The translations under genes were made by a program, and so were the position numbers. Below, in pieces: positions 1 to 8,572 of a stretch of DNA of 64,000 bases (the first letter of the stretch is position 1; each line of letters starts with the position of its first letter). The stretch lies in the NCBI RefSeq assembly GCF_026427595.1, contig NZ_CP101527.1:2451501-2515500 (forward strand). Direction: 5' to 3'. Below the pieces are notes generated by a model. That model was given only the letters and a program-made list of their open reading frames with translations. It was not told the DNA's origin and searched no databases. Origin of the DNA: Alkalimarinus sediminis (GTDB taxonomy: Bacteria; Pseudomonadota; Gammaproteobacteria; Pseudomonadales; Oleiphilaceae).

Positions 1-84
1 AGCGAAGTGGATGTACCAGGTATTTTTTGGCACCCTTTGCAGCTAACTAAACTAGTGACGTTACTTTGTAAGAGGCACAATTAG
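1..84 (+). CDS. possible 3' end of an upstream gene
   Basis: Frame 1 is open from the first base to a TAG at 82-84 and would encode the last 27 residues of a protein beginning outside the window. The other two forward frames close within the first 50 bases. The stop lies one base before the TTG start of the EAL gene, a spacing typical of translationally coupled operon genes, and the EAL gene's ribosome-binding site would lie inside this tail. The fragment is too short to assign to a family; the coding call is an inference from the open frame and the spacing. Confidence 0.3.
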   Translation, partial: SEVDVPGIFWHPLQLTKLVTLLCKRHN

Positions 85-85
85 C

Positions 86-1363
86 TTGCTTTCTGCGATA
101 AACACAACCTCAGACTCCCATAATCTGGATATCCAAGGCATTGACCAGACAACCCATGCGCTTGCCTCAAACGAGTGGTCAGCCAGCTTTATGGGTATGA
201 ATCTGCGCTCCGCTTTCCAGCCTATTTTTAGTTTATCCCACAAGCGTATTGTAGGTTATGAAGCGCTAGTCCGCCCATTTGACACCAAAGGCGACCCGTT
301 GAGCCCTGGCTTGCTTTTTCAGCAGTCACGAAATAAGCAAGAGAATATTCAGCTAGATAGAGCCTGCCGACTTCTGCACATGAAGAACTTTAAAGGGCTA
401 CCTGACGATCTCAACTGGCTGTTTATTAATGTATCTCCTGAAACCATCGCCCTCAACCAACACAATGACTCTTTTTTTGGGCGGCTACTAGAGCACTTTA
501 ACTTCCCGCCACACCGTGTGGTGATAGAAATCGTTGAGCAACCGACTAGCAATAGTGAAAACCTTGCTCAAGCGGTTGATTATTACAAGCGCCTCGGTTG
601 CTTAACCGCATTAGATGACTTTGGGGCAGGACACTCAAACTTCGAGCGAGTATGGGCTCTCAAGCCTGACATCGTCAAACTAGATAGGTCGATGATTGTA
701 AGAGCATCGGAGGAAGGAAGAATACGTCAGATGCTTAATGGCATTGTGTCGCTGCTGCACCAAGCAGGTTGCCTCGTGCTAATGGAGGGGGTTGAAACTA
801 AAGAACAAGCCATGATTGCGATTGATTGCGGAGTAGACTTCGTGCAAGGGTTCTATTTTGCCTTGCCACAAGTGGGAAACAACCCCTCCCCTCAATCAAC
901 TACAGATTTGGCTAGCCTGCTAAGCAGCTATAAAAAAGATGTTAAAGATAAAGCAGACCCGACTGCAGCAATTAGAGATCACTACTTTCCGCTATTTAAT
1001 AATGCAGTCGACAAGATAAGGGAGGGCCTTCCTCTCGAACAAGCAGCAAAAAGCCTTACAGAACACCACACGGTTACACGCTGCTATATGATGAACAAAG
1101 ATGGAATTCAAATAGGCGAAACGACAACATCCCGACAAAATGAAACCGCTCACAATCAGAAATTTAAACCGTTAGAAAACACAAAAAGTGCCGATTGGTT
1201 TCGTCAACACTATTTACGTCGAGCGCTAAGTCACCCAAACGAACTACAGATTACCCGCCCCTACCTATCAGTTACAGGCGCCTACATGTGCGTAACGCTT
1301 TCATTGCTATTTAAGTCTGGCGACCAACAGATTGTTATCTGCTGCGATATATTAGCCGATTAA
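86..1363 (+). CDS. EAL-domain c-di-GMP phosphodiesterase
   Basis: Predicted cytoplasmic phosphodiesterase that linearises cyclic di-GMP. The EAL domain spans about residues 40-270 and all signature positions are present: EAL at 59-61, the DDFGAG loop with D177 and D178, K198 in KLDRS, E234 in MEGVET and Q254 in VQGFYF, so activity is likely. Residues about 300-425 form a second domain resembling the PAS/Cache-like C-terminal sensor of YkuI-type EAL proteins. There is no signal peptide or membrane segment. The start is TTG at 86, the first start codon after an in-frame TGA at 56-58, with AGAGG at 71-75 upstream. ATG at 191 would also keep the whole EAL domain. A bidirectional terminator follows. 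Confidence 0.9.
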   Translation: MLSAINTTSDSHNLDIQGIDQTTHALASNEWSASFMGMNLRSAFQPIFSLSHKRIVGYEALVRPFDTKGDPLSPGLLFQQSRNKQENIQLDRACRLLHMKNFKGLPDDLNWLFINVSPETIALNQHNDSFFGRLLEHFNFPPHRVVIEIVEQPTSNSENLAQAVDYYKRLGCLTALDDFGAGHSNFERVWALKPDIVKLDRSMIVRASEEGRIRQMLNGIVSLLHQAGCLVLMEGVETKEQAMIAIDCGVDFVQGFYFALPQVGNNPSPQSTTDLASLLSSYKKDVKDKADPTAAIRDHYFPLFNNAVDKIREGLPLEQAAKSLTEHHTVTRCYMMNKDGIQIGETTTSRQNETAHNQKFKPLENTKSADWFRQHYLRRALSHPNELQITRPYLSVTGAYMCVTLSLLFKSGDQQIVICCDILAD

Positions 1364-1399
1364 GTACCCTAACCATATAAAATCACAGCCAATAAAAAA

Positions 1400-1426
1400 C
1401 CCCTAAAGCAAACTATGCATTAGGGG
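1400..1426. terminator. bidirectional intrinsic terminator
   Basis: CCCCTAA at 1400-1406 pairs with TTAGGGG at 1420-1426 around a 13-base loop. An A-rich tract lies on the left and a T-containing tract on the right, so it can serve both the rightward EAL gene and the leftward lipoprotein gene that converge here. Confidence 0.65.
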
Positions 1427-1432
1427 CTTTGC

Positions 1433-1481
1433 AATCTAGTTTTTTGACTAATACCAACAATCCAGTTTTTTGTCTAATACC
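1433..1481. repeat. short tandem duplication
   Basis: Two 23-base copies (1433-1455 and 1459-1481) differ at two positions and repeat with a 26-base period. Each contains a run of six T followed by an ACTAATACC/TCTAATACC tail. They lie between the terminator and the stop codon of the leftward lipoprotein gene and look like a local duplication. Confidence 0.6.
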
Positions 1482-1483
1482 GA

Positions 1484-3181
1484 CTATAAGAAACTCTTCA
1501 TCACTACATCTGAAAACTCACCCTGAATGTTATTAACATCAACGGTGGCTATTTTAAAATAATAGGTCTGGGCAGGATCTAGGTTTTCAAAGGGGTACTG
1601 AGTTGACTGAGCACCTTCCACTATAAGCTGAGACGATAGGTTTTCTGGTGAAGTACCATACGCAACCACATACCCTGCTATATCGCTGAGTTGCAGCATT
1701 GTTCCATCCTGTCGCTTATTAGGAATCGTCCAACTCAACTGAGCAGTATAGGCGATATCTTCAACCGACAACGTTGCAGCCAAAGAAGGAACCTGACCCG
1801 CATCGTTTGAAACCAGAACATCATAAACACCTGCATCACTCTTTAACACGCTATCAAATGATAGTGTTTGTGCGTTTTCACCTGCAAGCTCAACACCATC
1901 CTTTCTCCACTGATAACGTATGACGCCATCACCCTGAACCTCAACGCTCAACATTGCCGGGCTGTTTACATCAACTACAACCGACCCTGGATGAGAAGAA
2001 ATCGTTAAGGCCTTAGCTGGCTGACTTGCGACCACATTAGAACCTTGTTGCTCTACCTGGTTAGTTGCGCCACTCTTTTCAGTTGAGACGCTCTCCCCCG
2101 CTACATTACCGGCCACAGGAGGCTGCTCATTTTTAGCAGGTGCGGACTCATCAACATACAAGCTAGAGACGTCCTGGTAGTACATATCAGTAGAGCTTTC
2201 AACAGATATCAACTCAACAATTATCTGATCATTATCAACTGTCGCTTGCAAGCCACTCGCGATATCGCTAGCTCGATAGAAAAGATCATCTAATGTGACT
2301 TCTGATACCACTCCAGCATTTTCATCAGGCAACCCGCCCGACTGAGCAAAACGCTCTGCCGCACTATTAATAACTTCATCAACTGAAAACCAATCAGGCG
2401 TATTTACCATCGCTAAAAACGATGCCGACATGATTGCATACTGCAGCTCATCACCTGATAAAACGTCGTAGTCATTGAGTCGGGTTAAATCGGGAGGTGG
2501 CAGCTGCAACGACCCTTTAGACAACTTCAATGTATCTTCAACTAGCGCATAAGCAGCATCAATACTATCTTCACTTAGACCGTTAATATTCTCTTTTGCG
2601 TAAGATACCGCCAAGTGAGTCAAAGGGGTTACATACAATGTTAATGCGCTTTGATCCTGCAAACCGGAATAAGCCGCCTCTAGCACAAATTCGCTGCTTA
2701 GCGGAAACTTCTCGCCAAACCCAATAGGGTCACCCTGTTGATTGAGACCACAACCATTGACAACATCACAGGTCATTCTGGTATTGGCATCAGCGGTTAT
2801 CTCGACCACTATCGCATCAATATCGACTGCGGGAATTGAGATATCAAATTGACCGTTAACATCTGTTCGTTCAGCATCACCTAACGGCTTAGGTGACTTA
2901 CGAAACATACCTGCTTGGTTTTCGATCGAGAAAATACGAACCACACCATTCTCAATAACACCTTTGATGGCGCCACCTTTAATGGATATTTTTTTGCTCT
3001 CTTGGGGCTCCTGAGCCGCTGAGGCAGATGCAGCACTGGCAGCACTCTGGTTAACAGAAGCCGAATCACTGTCGCTGTTACATGCCACAAGTAAACTACT
3101 TAACGCGAAAATGCCAATGCTGCGCACGCAAGGCTGGTGTGCAAACACCCTCCAACCGCTAACGACTACATTTAAAAACAT
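1484..3181 (-). CDS. large lipoprotein with Ig-like and fibronectin type III domains
   Basis: A 565-residue exported lipoprotein of unknown role. The N-terminus has a hydrophobic segment ending in the lipobox LVAC (Cys34), followed by a Ser/Ala-rich linker. The segment from about residue 48 (KGGAIKGVIENGVVRIFS) resembles a carboxypeptidase-regulatory-like beta-sandwich common in marine lipoproteins. The middle part is mostly helical. An acidic, Gln/Ala-rich linker near 350-390 leads to an Ig-like domain (about 395-478, with WRKDG and SDAGVYDVLV) and a C-terminal FN3-like domain (about 480-565, TYYFKIATVD). A good ribosome-binding site (AGGTGA) precedes the ATG at 3181. Surface or periplasmic binding or adhesion is an inference from the domains. 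Confidence 0.75.
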   Translation of the reverse strand: MFLNVVVSGWRVFAHQPCVRSIGIFALSSLLVACNSDSDSASVNQSAASAASASAAQEPQESKKISIKGGAIKGVIENGVVRIFSIENQAGMFRKSPKPLGDAERTDVNGQFDISIPAVDIDAIVVEITADANTRMTCDVVNGCGLNQQGDPIGFGEKFPLSSEFVLEAAYSGLQDQSALTLYVTPLTHLAVSYAKENINGLSEDSIDAAYALVEDTLKLSKGSLQLPPPDLTRLNDYDVLSGDELQYAIMSASFLAMVNTPDWFSVDEVINSAAERFAQSGGLPDENAGVVSEVTLDDLFYRASDIASGLQATVDNDQIIVELISVESSTDMYYQDVSSLYVDESAPAKNEQPPVAGNVAGESVSTEKSGATNQVEQQGSNVVASQPAKALTISSHPGSVVVDVNSPAMLSVEVQGDGVIRYQWRKDGVELAGENAQTLSFDSVLKSDAGVYDVLVSNDAGQVPSLAATLSVEDIAYTAQLSWTIPNKRQDGTMLQLSDIAGYVVAYGTSPENLSSQLIVEGAQSTQYPFENLDPAQTYYFKIATVDVNNIQGEFSDVVMKSFL

Positions 3182-3520
3182 GACTTCACCTATTAATTAA
3201 TTCCGATGTGGTAATCATAAACATTAAATTACCAAAATGACGTATCCACGCCACATTTCCATATTTAATTGCGCCATGTTTTTGACACTTAAAAAGAATG
3301 TTAAATCTATCGCAAATCTATTGACAAATTTTACCAGAATATCAACCCGTAAAATAAGAACCCATCTGACTTTTTAGCATTAAATGCAGCACTAATTACG
3401 GTACGATAATTCAACTTTATAAATTTAAGGCAATGCTCCTCATCACCTACGCAGAATACAAAGCAATGGTTACCGCTTACCTCGAACTAGTAACAGTTTA
3501 AAGAGACGTCACAAAGAGCA
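3182..3520. other. intergenic region, lipoprotein leader side
   Basis: A 339-base A+T-rich gap between two leftward genes. It must hold the promoter of the lipoprotein gene, whose ribosome-binding site lies next to 3181, and the end of the sprT transcript. I saw no convincing -35/-10 pair, RNA gene or long inverted repeat. Confidence 0.5.
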
Positions 3521-4087
3521 TTAAGCCTGTGGTCCAGCATAGTCGAGAGTAGCGTTACACCTTCGGCATAAATATGAAGACTGCTTCCGCTGCACCCGAT
3601 TATGCCTGATAGCAGACAATGAGTGGGTGGTACCGCTACAGTCACAGCTATATATATATGGTTTTGGGGACGATCTTGAGACATCAAATCTATGAGTTAC
3701 CGCTGGCTCTCGCTTTAGCACCGAACGCATAATCATTTGCCATTCAGGGCCATGAGGCTTTATTTTACGCCCAAACAACTGATTCGCAATAACATGAGCG
3801 GTTTCATGGGGAGCCACATCTTCGATAAACGCTTGAGGGTTTTCTTCCATCAGCAAACGATTAAAACGAATAACGGCCTTAGCCTTTTTGGTAAGAGCAT
3901 AACCCCGTTGGTACTCGAATCTCGCCTGACCTGCACTCTTACCACGAAGATCAAAACGAATATCAGGCACAGCCAATGACTTACCAAAGTAATCATTGGC
4001 TGCTTTAATGCTGTCGCCAACCGCCTCTACCATGGAAGATTGAAGGGCCGTTAACCTGCTCTTGCTCGTATCAGCAACTGAAGGCAT
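3521..4087 (-). CDS. sprT: SprT-like zinc metallopeptidase-fold protein
   Basis: A SprT-family protein of 188 residues, close to the usual family length. The zincin motif is HETAH at 94-98 (two His ligands and the catalytic Glu). The C-terminal third (about 145-182) carries a Cys/His zinc-ribbon pattern (CDC near 148, CRRC near 174). In bacteria SprT is a poorly characterised cytoplasmic protein related to the eukaryotic DNA-protein crosslink protease Spartan; a proteolytic role here is inferred from the motif. It lies 22 bases downstream of the aminotransferase stop on the same strand, so the two may be co-transcribed. Confidence 0.85.
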   Translation of the reverse strand: MPSVADTSKSRLTALQSSMVEAVGDSIKAANDYFGKSLAVPDIRFDLRGKSAGQARFEYQRGYALTKKAKAVIRFNRLLMEENPQAFIEDVAPHETAHVIANQLFGRKIKPHGPEWQMIMRSVLKREPAVTHRFDVSRSSPKPYIYSCDCSGTTHSLSAIRHNRVQRKQSSYLCRRCNATLDYAGPQA

Positions 4088-4109
4088 ATTACTTAGCTTA
4101 CAAGTAAAA

Positions 4110-5294
4110 TTATGCTGAAAGCAGCGTTTTTATTACCTTCCCTAGTCTCGCCATACCGGTTTCAATTGTCTCTTCATCAACACTTGAGAAGTTCAAACGA
4201 AACGTATTAACCTCTTGTCGACTGACATAAAAAGGCTGACCTGGCACAAACGCCACCTTTTCTTTAATCGCTAAATCGAACAGGTCCATAGAAGAGTACC
4301 CTTCAGGTAGCGCGCCCCACAAGAACATTCCACCCTCTGGATGAGTAATGGCAACCTCTTTAGGGAAGTGCTCATCAATGGCATTCATCATCGCGGCACG
4401 TTGACGACCATACACGTCGGTGATCTCTTTGATATGAGCATCAATATCGTTGTCGGCCAAAAACTGGTGGATAATCCGCTGAGAAAAGTAATTAGTATGC
4501 AAATCTGCAGCTTGCTTGGCGATAACCAGCTTCTCCATCAATGCATCTGGCGCAACAATCCAACCTAAACGGAAAGACGGCACAACGGTCTTTGAAAACG
4601 ACCCAAGGACAACGGTATTGTCCGGTATTAGCTTTTTAAATGATGCTTTTTCAGTCCCCGCAAAGCGCAGATCACCATATGGATCATCTTGAACTAGAAA
4701 CGTGGATGTCCCTTCTAATACCTCAGCGACATCAAGGCGGTTTTGTTCGCTATACGAAATACCTGATGGATTCTGAAAATTAGGTACTGTATACAATATT
4801 TTGGGTTTGCGGCTTAACATAACGCCTTTCAGGCGTTCTATATTAAGCCCCTCTTCAGAAACTGGTACCGGGTTAAACCTCGCCCGATAAACTGAAAATG
4901 CCTGTATCGCCCCTAAATATCCGGGCTCTTCGATCACAACATCATCACCTTCGTTAAGTAACGTTTTACCTAGCAAATCCAAGCCCTGTTGAGAGCCGTT
5001 AGTAATGAGGATGTTCTTAATCGGAACATCAATACCTTGCTTATCTCGGTAACGGTCAGAAATATACTGTCTTAGCTCTGGATAACCTTCGGTATTGCTA
5101 TATTGAAGGGCATCTGCACCATGCTCATCAAGTACCTTATTGGTTGCTTGTTTAATCCCCTCGATAGGAAACAAATCTCTATTTGGCAACCCGCCCGCAA
5201 AAGAGATAACAGTAGGGTCCATAGCGACCTTTAATATTTCACGAATAAAAGATTGAGGTACATCGGCTATACGATCTGAAAAAGGGGTATCCAT
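4110..5294 (-). CDS. PLP-dependent aminotransferase (2-aminoadipate aminotransferase-like)
   Basis: A fold-type I class I/II aminotransferase of 394 residues, similar in organisation to LysN and to the catalytic part of MocR-type proteins, but without an N-terminal DNA-binding domain. Visible signatures are NFQNPSG at about 172-178, the cofactor Asp/Tyr region DDPYGDLR near 203-210, the Schiff-base lysine K235 in SFSKTVVPSFRLG and the substrate-carboxylate arginine in NTFRLNFS near the C-terminus. Such enzymes transfer amino groups between 2-oxoacids and aromatic, branched or aminoadipate substrates; the substrate cannot be read from the sequence. It heads a leftward pair with sprT. Confidence 0.85.
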   Translation of the reverse strand: MDTPFSDRIADVPQSFIREILKVAMDPTVISFAGGLPNRDLFPIEGIKQATNKVLDEHGADALQYSNTEGYPELRQYISDRYRDKQGIDVPIKNILITNGSQQGLDLLGKTLLNEGDDVVIEEPGYLGAIQAFSVYRARFNPVPVSEEGLNIERLKGVMLSRKPKILYTVPNFQNPSGISYSEQNRLDVAEVLEGTSTFLVQDDPYGDLRFAGTEKASFKKLIPDNTVVLGSFSKTVVPSFRLGWIVAPDALMEKLVIAKQAADLHTNYFSQRIIHQFLADNDIDAHIKEITDVYGRQRAAMMNAIDEHFPKEVAITHPEGGMFLWGALPEGYSSMDLFDLAIKEKVAFVPGQPFYVSRQEVNTFRLNFSSVDEETIETGMARLGKVIKTLLSA

Positions 5295-5847
5295 CTGAGC
5301 TTACTTCTCTATTAAATTTTTCTACTATTCTATATTTATAAGCTTTGCGTAGCTAGCGGCACTAGACAAAATCAGGTGCTGTTTTTTATCAAAAAGGAAA
5401 CAAACAGCAGAATTTACATCCGCAATATAATTTTGCGGTTCGGTGATTGAACACCAGACAGGTATACACGTAAACATTCTGGCATCTAATTATTTTGATG
5501 TTTGATTGTTTTAGCGCTTAACGATCACTTGCGTACTTGCTATCTATTACTTCCTAACACGTCCTAATACTTTAAATGATTCTAATCACTATTCAAATTA
5601 AATGGGTCGATATAGCACCATTCTATTTTGCTATATGAATAGAACGTCTGGGCGCTTAAAAGCGCGCCCAAAGCTTATATTGAGATCAGGAAGATATTAC
5701 CACCGGTACCAGACAACTTGTTGCCGATCGCCTATTGTTAAAGAGTTACTATTTTTAAAGAGTTACTGTTATTTAAAAAGTTAATTGCATTAAAACAGAG
5801 ATGCCCATCAAGCCCTCCATAGGGGTTCACACAAGGAGAGTAATGTC
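5295..5847. promoter_or_regulatory. divergent intergenic region (aminotransferase / aldolase)
   Basis: A 553-base gap between divergent genes. CCGCAA at 5420-5425 and TTGCGG at 5433-5438 form a 6-bp inverted repeat around TATAATT; on the minus strand the overlapping TATATT, with TTCAAT 16 bases upstream of it, is a weak candidate promoter for the aminotransferase. GCTGTTT (5378-5384) and AAACAGC (5402-5408) form another inverted repeat. Near the aldolase three direct repeats occur (separate entry). I see no convincing gene or RNA here. Confidence 0.4.
5738..5785 (+). repeat. three 13-bp direct repeats upstream of the aldolase gene
   Basis: TTAAAGAGTTACT occurs at 5738-5750 and 5755-5767, and a third copy with two mismatches (TTAAAAAGTTAAT) at 5773-5785. 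Spacings are 17 and 18 bases. They lie 60-110 bases before the aldolase start, where a regulator or A-rich upstream element would act. Confidence 0.5.
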
Positions 5848-6870
5848 ATGACGGTTAAGACTGACCTGCAAAACACGATTGAGGATATGGTTGACGAAAA
5901 GAGAGGGATTTTGGCTGCCGATGAAAGCTCACCAACCATTGCCAAACGTTTTTCAGCTATCGCAACAGAGTCTACTGAAGAAAATCGCCGACAATACAGG
6001 TCGTTACTATTGTCCACACCTCATTTAGGCGATTATATCAGTGGGGTTATTCTATTCGAAGAGACGCTTGCTCAACGGGACAATATGGGCACACTATTAA
6101 CCGAGGTAGCATCTGACCAAAGAATCGTGCCGGGTATAAAAGTAGACAAAGGTAAAGGTCCCCTTCCTGGCTCTCAGGGAGAGATGATTACTTATGGCCT
6201 AGATGGGCTGGAAGAACGCTTAATCGATTATAAAGAGCAAGGGGCTAGATTTGCCAAATGGCGAGAGGTGTATCCCATTGCAGCACACACCCCCTCCCCT
6301 CTAGGGCTTAAAGCCAATGCTGAGATGCTCGCTCGTTATGCATCGACCTGCCAGCAAGTAGGCATTGTGCCCATCGTAGAACCTGAAGTACTCATGAATG
6401 GGGATCACGACATGCAGCGATGTGAAGAGGTCATTCAACAGGTTTTGCACTCTGTTTTTCATGCCCTGCACCAGCATAATGTAATACTCGAACATATGTT
6501 ACTCAAACCTAGCATGGTCACCCCCGGTGCGACCCTGTCAAGTAAAGCGCCACCCCATGAAGTGGCAGAAGCAACACTCCGTGTATTAAGGCGCACAGTA
6601 CCAGCGGCGGTCCCTAGCATAAACTTTTTATCAGGCGGACAAGAAGCCATAGAAGCGACAGAGAACCTCAATGCACTTAATCAACTCAGGCATAAAGCAC
6701 CTTGGCAGTTAAGTATTTCATACGGCCGTGCACTGCAGCAGCCCTGCCTCAAAGCTTGGCAAGGGCGGCAAGAAAACGTAGCAGCCGCGCAAGCCGCTTT
6801 ATTAAAACGAGCTCGCCTCAACAGTATCGCACGACAAGGCGAATATAATTCTGAGCTTGAACGGCAATAA
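5848..6870 (+). CDS. class I fructose-bisphosphate aldolase
   Basis: Schiff-base (metal-independent) aldolase that interconverts fructose 1,6-bisphosphate with glyceraldehyde 3-phosphate and dihydroxyacetone phosphate in glycolysis and gluconeogenesis. The 340-residue length matches the animal/plant-type class I family. Conserved residues are visible: D25 in AADES, K98 in PGIKVDKG, K137 and R139 in FAKWR, E178 and E180 in IVEPEVL, and the Schiff-base lysine K220 in LLKPSMVTPG. A strong ribosome-binding site (AAGGAG at 5833-5838) precedes the ATG. The Nudix gene begins 25 bases after the stop, suggesting one transcript. Three direct repeats lie upstream. Confidence 0.95.
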   Translation: MTVKTDLQNTIEDMVDEKRGILAADESSPTIAKRFSAIATESTEENRRQYRSLLLSTPHLGDYISGVILFEETLAQRDNMGTLLTEVASDQRIVPGIKVDKGKGPLPGSQGEMITYGLDGLEERLIDYKEQGARFAKWREVYPIAAHTPSPLGLKANAEMLARYASTCQQVGIVPIVEPEVLMNGDHDMQRCEEVIQQVLHSVFHALHQHNVILEHMLLKPSMVTPGATLSSKAPPHEVAEATLRVLRRTVPAAVPSINFLSGGQEAIEATENLNALNQLRHKAPWQLSISYGRALQQPCLKAWQGRQENVAAAQAALLKRARLNSIARQGEYNSELERQ

Positions 6871-6895
6871 CCTAAAACCAGTAAACGGAGTTTTC

Positions 6896-7393
6896 ATGCT
6901 TCACTGCCCTAAATGCGGCTTAGACAGTTTCGAGTTTGATGGGCATAAAGTTTTCCTTTGCTCTCAGTGTCACTATGAGTTTTTCTTTAATGCCGCCACT
7001 GCAGTAGGTGCGCTGATTGTTAAAAGGCGTCGGCTGCTTGCTGCCGTTCGCGCTCATAACCCCGGTCAGGGTCTTTTAGATCTACCTGGGGGTTTTGTAG
7101 ACCCCGATGAGACATTAGAGGAGGCGCTTTCGCGAGAACTGCAAGAAGAGCTTTCGATAACCCCATCTTTGATGCAGTACTATTCATCAGGCTCGAACCG
7201 CTACCTCTATCAGCATATCGAGTACTCGACCTGCGATGCGTTTTTTATCTGTGAGATCGAAGATTATGACAATATGCAGGCTAACGATGACATCTCTGAG
7301 TATCGCTGGATACCCATTGACGAGATCGACATAGAGGCATTTGCATTTGCTTCAGTCAGGCGTGTGATCAAAAAACTTATCAACGAACGATAA
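6896..7393 (+). CDS. Nudix hydrolase with N-terminal zinc ribbon
   Basis: A 165-residue Nudix hydrolase. The N-terminus holds a CPKCG...CSQCH zinc ribbon, as in NADH pyrophosphatase-like Nudix proteins, and the Nudix box starts at GGFVDPDETLEEA and continues with SRELQEEL, with all catalytic glutamates present. These enzymes hydrolyse nucleoside diphosphate derivatives such as NADH, ADP-ribose or oxidised nucleotides; the substrate here is unknown. I chose ATG at 6896 because ACGGAGT sits six bases upstream and the zinc ribbon begins at once. An in-frame ATG at 6857, which overlaps the aldolase stop, is less likely. Confidence 0.88.
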   Translation: MLHCPKCGLDSFEFDGHKVFLCSQCHYEFFFNAATAVGALIVKRRRLLAAVRAHNPGQGLLDLPGGFVDPDETLEEALSRELQEELSITPSLMQYYSSGSNRYLYQHIEYSTCDAFFICEIEDYDNMQANDDISEYRWIPIDEIDIEAFAFASVRRVIKKLINER

Positions 7394-7453
7394 TAACCAA
7401 AACCACTGAACAATAAACCTTTAACACCCGAAAACAGACTGATTATAAAAGCA

Positions 7454-7478
7454 GATGACACCGATCAAGGGTGTCATC
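7454..7478. terminator. 9-bp hairpin downstream of the Nudix gene
   Basis: GATGACACC (7454-7462) pairs perfectly with GGTGTCATC (7470-7478) around a 7-base loop. No T tract follows on the plus strand, so it is either a U-poor terminator or an mRNA 3'-end stabiliser for the aldolase-Nudix transcript. Confidence 0.45.
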
Positions 7479-7546
7479 ACTCAAATCCTAGCAACCTCAC
7501 TCAACATATCAAGAAGTGCTTGGCAGAAAGAGAAAGACATAATTCT

Positions 7547-7583
7547 GTTTCTAAGGTAATATCCGCGCCCTTTTTTTAGAAAC
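7547..7583. promoter_or_regulatory. inverted repeat before the small winged-helix gene
   Basis: GTTTCTAA (7547-7554) and TTAGAAAC (7576-7583) are perfect 8-bp inverted arms 21 bases apart, ending 40 bases before the start codon. This fits an operator for a dimeric repressor, perhaps the adjacent winged-helix protein itself; the link is inferred. Confidence 0.4.
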
Positions 7584-7623
7584 GTTACCACAAAAAATAA
7601 ACAGAAAGGGAGAAACCGTTAGA

Positions 7624-7833
7624 ATGACCGGCAATGAGCAAGCGGTTATTGGCCACATGCAACCAGGCAGAACCTATACATCCGAAGCACTATCGAGCGC
7701 CTTAAAGTTATCGAGACAAGTCGTCAATAAAATACTACGCTCGGCATACCGAGGGGGCGTGATCGATCGTTTCTCAGAGCAAGGCACTCGAGGATTTGTC
7801 TACTCTACCAAACAGTTTGGCTTTAGTTTTTAA
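7624..7833 (+). CDS. small winged-helix-like protein
   Basis: A 69-residue protein with a pattern typical of a minimal winged helix: a first helix, a helix-turn-helix (SEALSSALKLSRQVVNKILR), and a Gly-rich wing (GTRGFVYS). It has no signal peptide, no membrane segment and no second domain. AAAGGGAGA upstream of the ATG is a good ribosome-binding site. The next gene is a TetR regulator 76 bases downstream, and a perfect inverted repeat lies upstream. DNA binding is inferred from the pattern; I do not recognise a named family. Confidence 0.6.
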   Translation: MTGNEQAVIGHMQPGRTYTSEALSSALKLSRQVVNKILRSAYRGGVIDRFSEQGTRGFVYSTKQFGFSF

Positions 7834-7909
7834 TCAAACGTTTTAAAAACAACTGACTCAAGCTAGTATGCGTCATAAATAACACTCACTGACATTATCA
7901 GGCTAGATT

Positions 7910-8572
7910 ATGGCTCGCCCAAAACCCAACCCTGAACAGATCCGAGAAGAAGTGCTGACTAAAGCGCAGCAAATAATCCAGAAGAAAGGGTTTGATGCAT
8001 TAACCATGAAGGAGCTTGCATCCCAACTCAGCATGTCTGTTGGTAAAATCTATACCGTTTTTGCAGGCAAAGATGCGATATTCCTTGAACTTGAGATCCA
8101 GTTTTTTAAAGAAGTTATCACGGGCATCGAGGAGGTTTTTGCTCAAAAACTCCCCTCGCCAGAACAGTTACGAGCGATACTTCAGCATTATTACGACTAT
8201 GCTAGTTCTAACCTAGAGCTCTATAGACTTGTCACAGCCCCCCCTAAAGTATTTAGCCAGTACATTGGCTCAGAGTTCGAGCCCCTTGCCCGGCAAGAGC
8301 TTGAAGTGGCGCTCAAATCAATGAAACAACTAAAAGAAGGGTTAAACCAAGCACTACCTTTGCACATAAAAATGAACACTGAAGATGCGCTCCAACGCTA
8401 TATCTTTCTAGTCAATTCAATGCATGGGCTTATTATTAACAGCCATTCGCCGATTTTCCCATATATCACCAACGACGATAGCTCCTTGGTCGAAAACTCT
8501 TATCAGCAACCTAGTAAAAGTAAAATAGTTGCACAACAACTGGAGAACATTATGCAGTCAGTTCTCCGCTAA
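7910..8572 (+). CDS. TetR/AcrR-family transcriptional regulator
   Basis: A 220-residue TetR-type regulator. The N-terminal DNA-binding part has the usual order: helix 1 (EEVLTKAQQIIQKKGFDALT), then the helix-turn-helix MKELASQLSMSVGKIYTVFAGKDAIF. The C-terminal ligand-binding part is helical and has no recognised subfamily signature. It stands just upstream of, and in the same direction as, a metallo-beta-lactamase-fold gene. A palindrome at 8735-8758 between the two is a natural candidate operator. The regulator probably controls the MBL gene and perhaps the dehydrogenase after it; ligand unknown. Confidence 0.88.
   Translation: MARPKPNPEQIREEVLTKAQQIIQKKGFDALTMKELASQLSMSVGKIYTVFAGKDAIFLELEIQFFKEVITGIEEVFAQKLPSPEQLRAILQHYYDYASSNLELYRLVTAPPKVFSQYIGSEFEPLARQELEVALKSMKQLKEGLNQALPLHIKMNTEDALQRYIFLVNSMHGLIINSHSPIFPYITNDDSSLVENSYQQPSKSKIVAQQLENIMQSVLR

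Noticed and set aside
5602-5784. 60-codon frame before the aldolase
   Set aside because: No ribosome-binding site or family similarity, and it runs through the direct repeats; probably non-coding.
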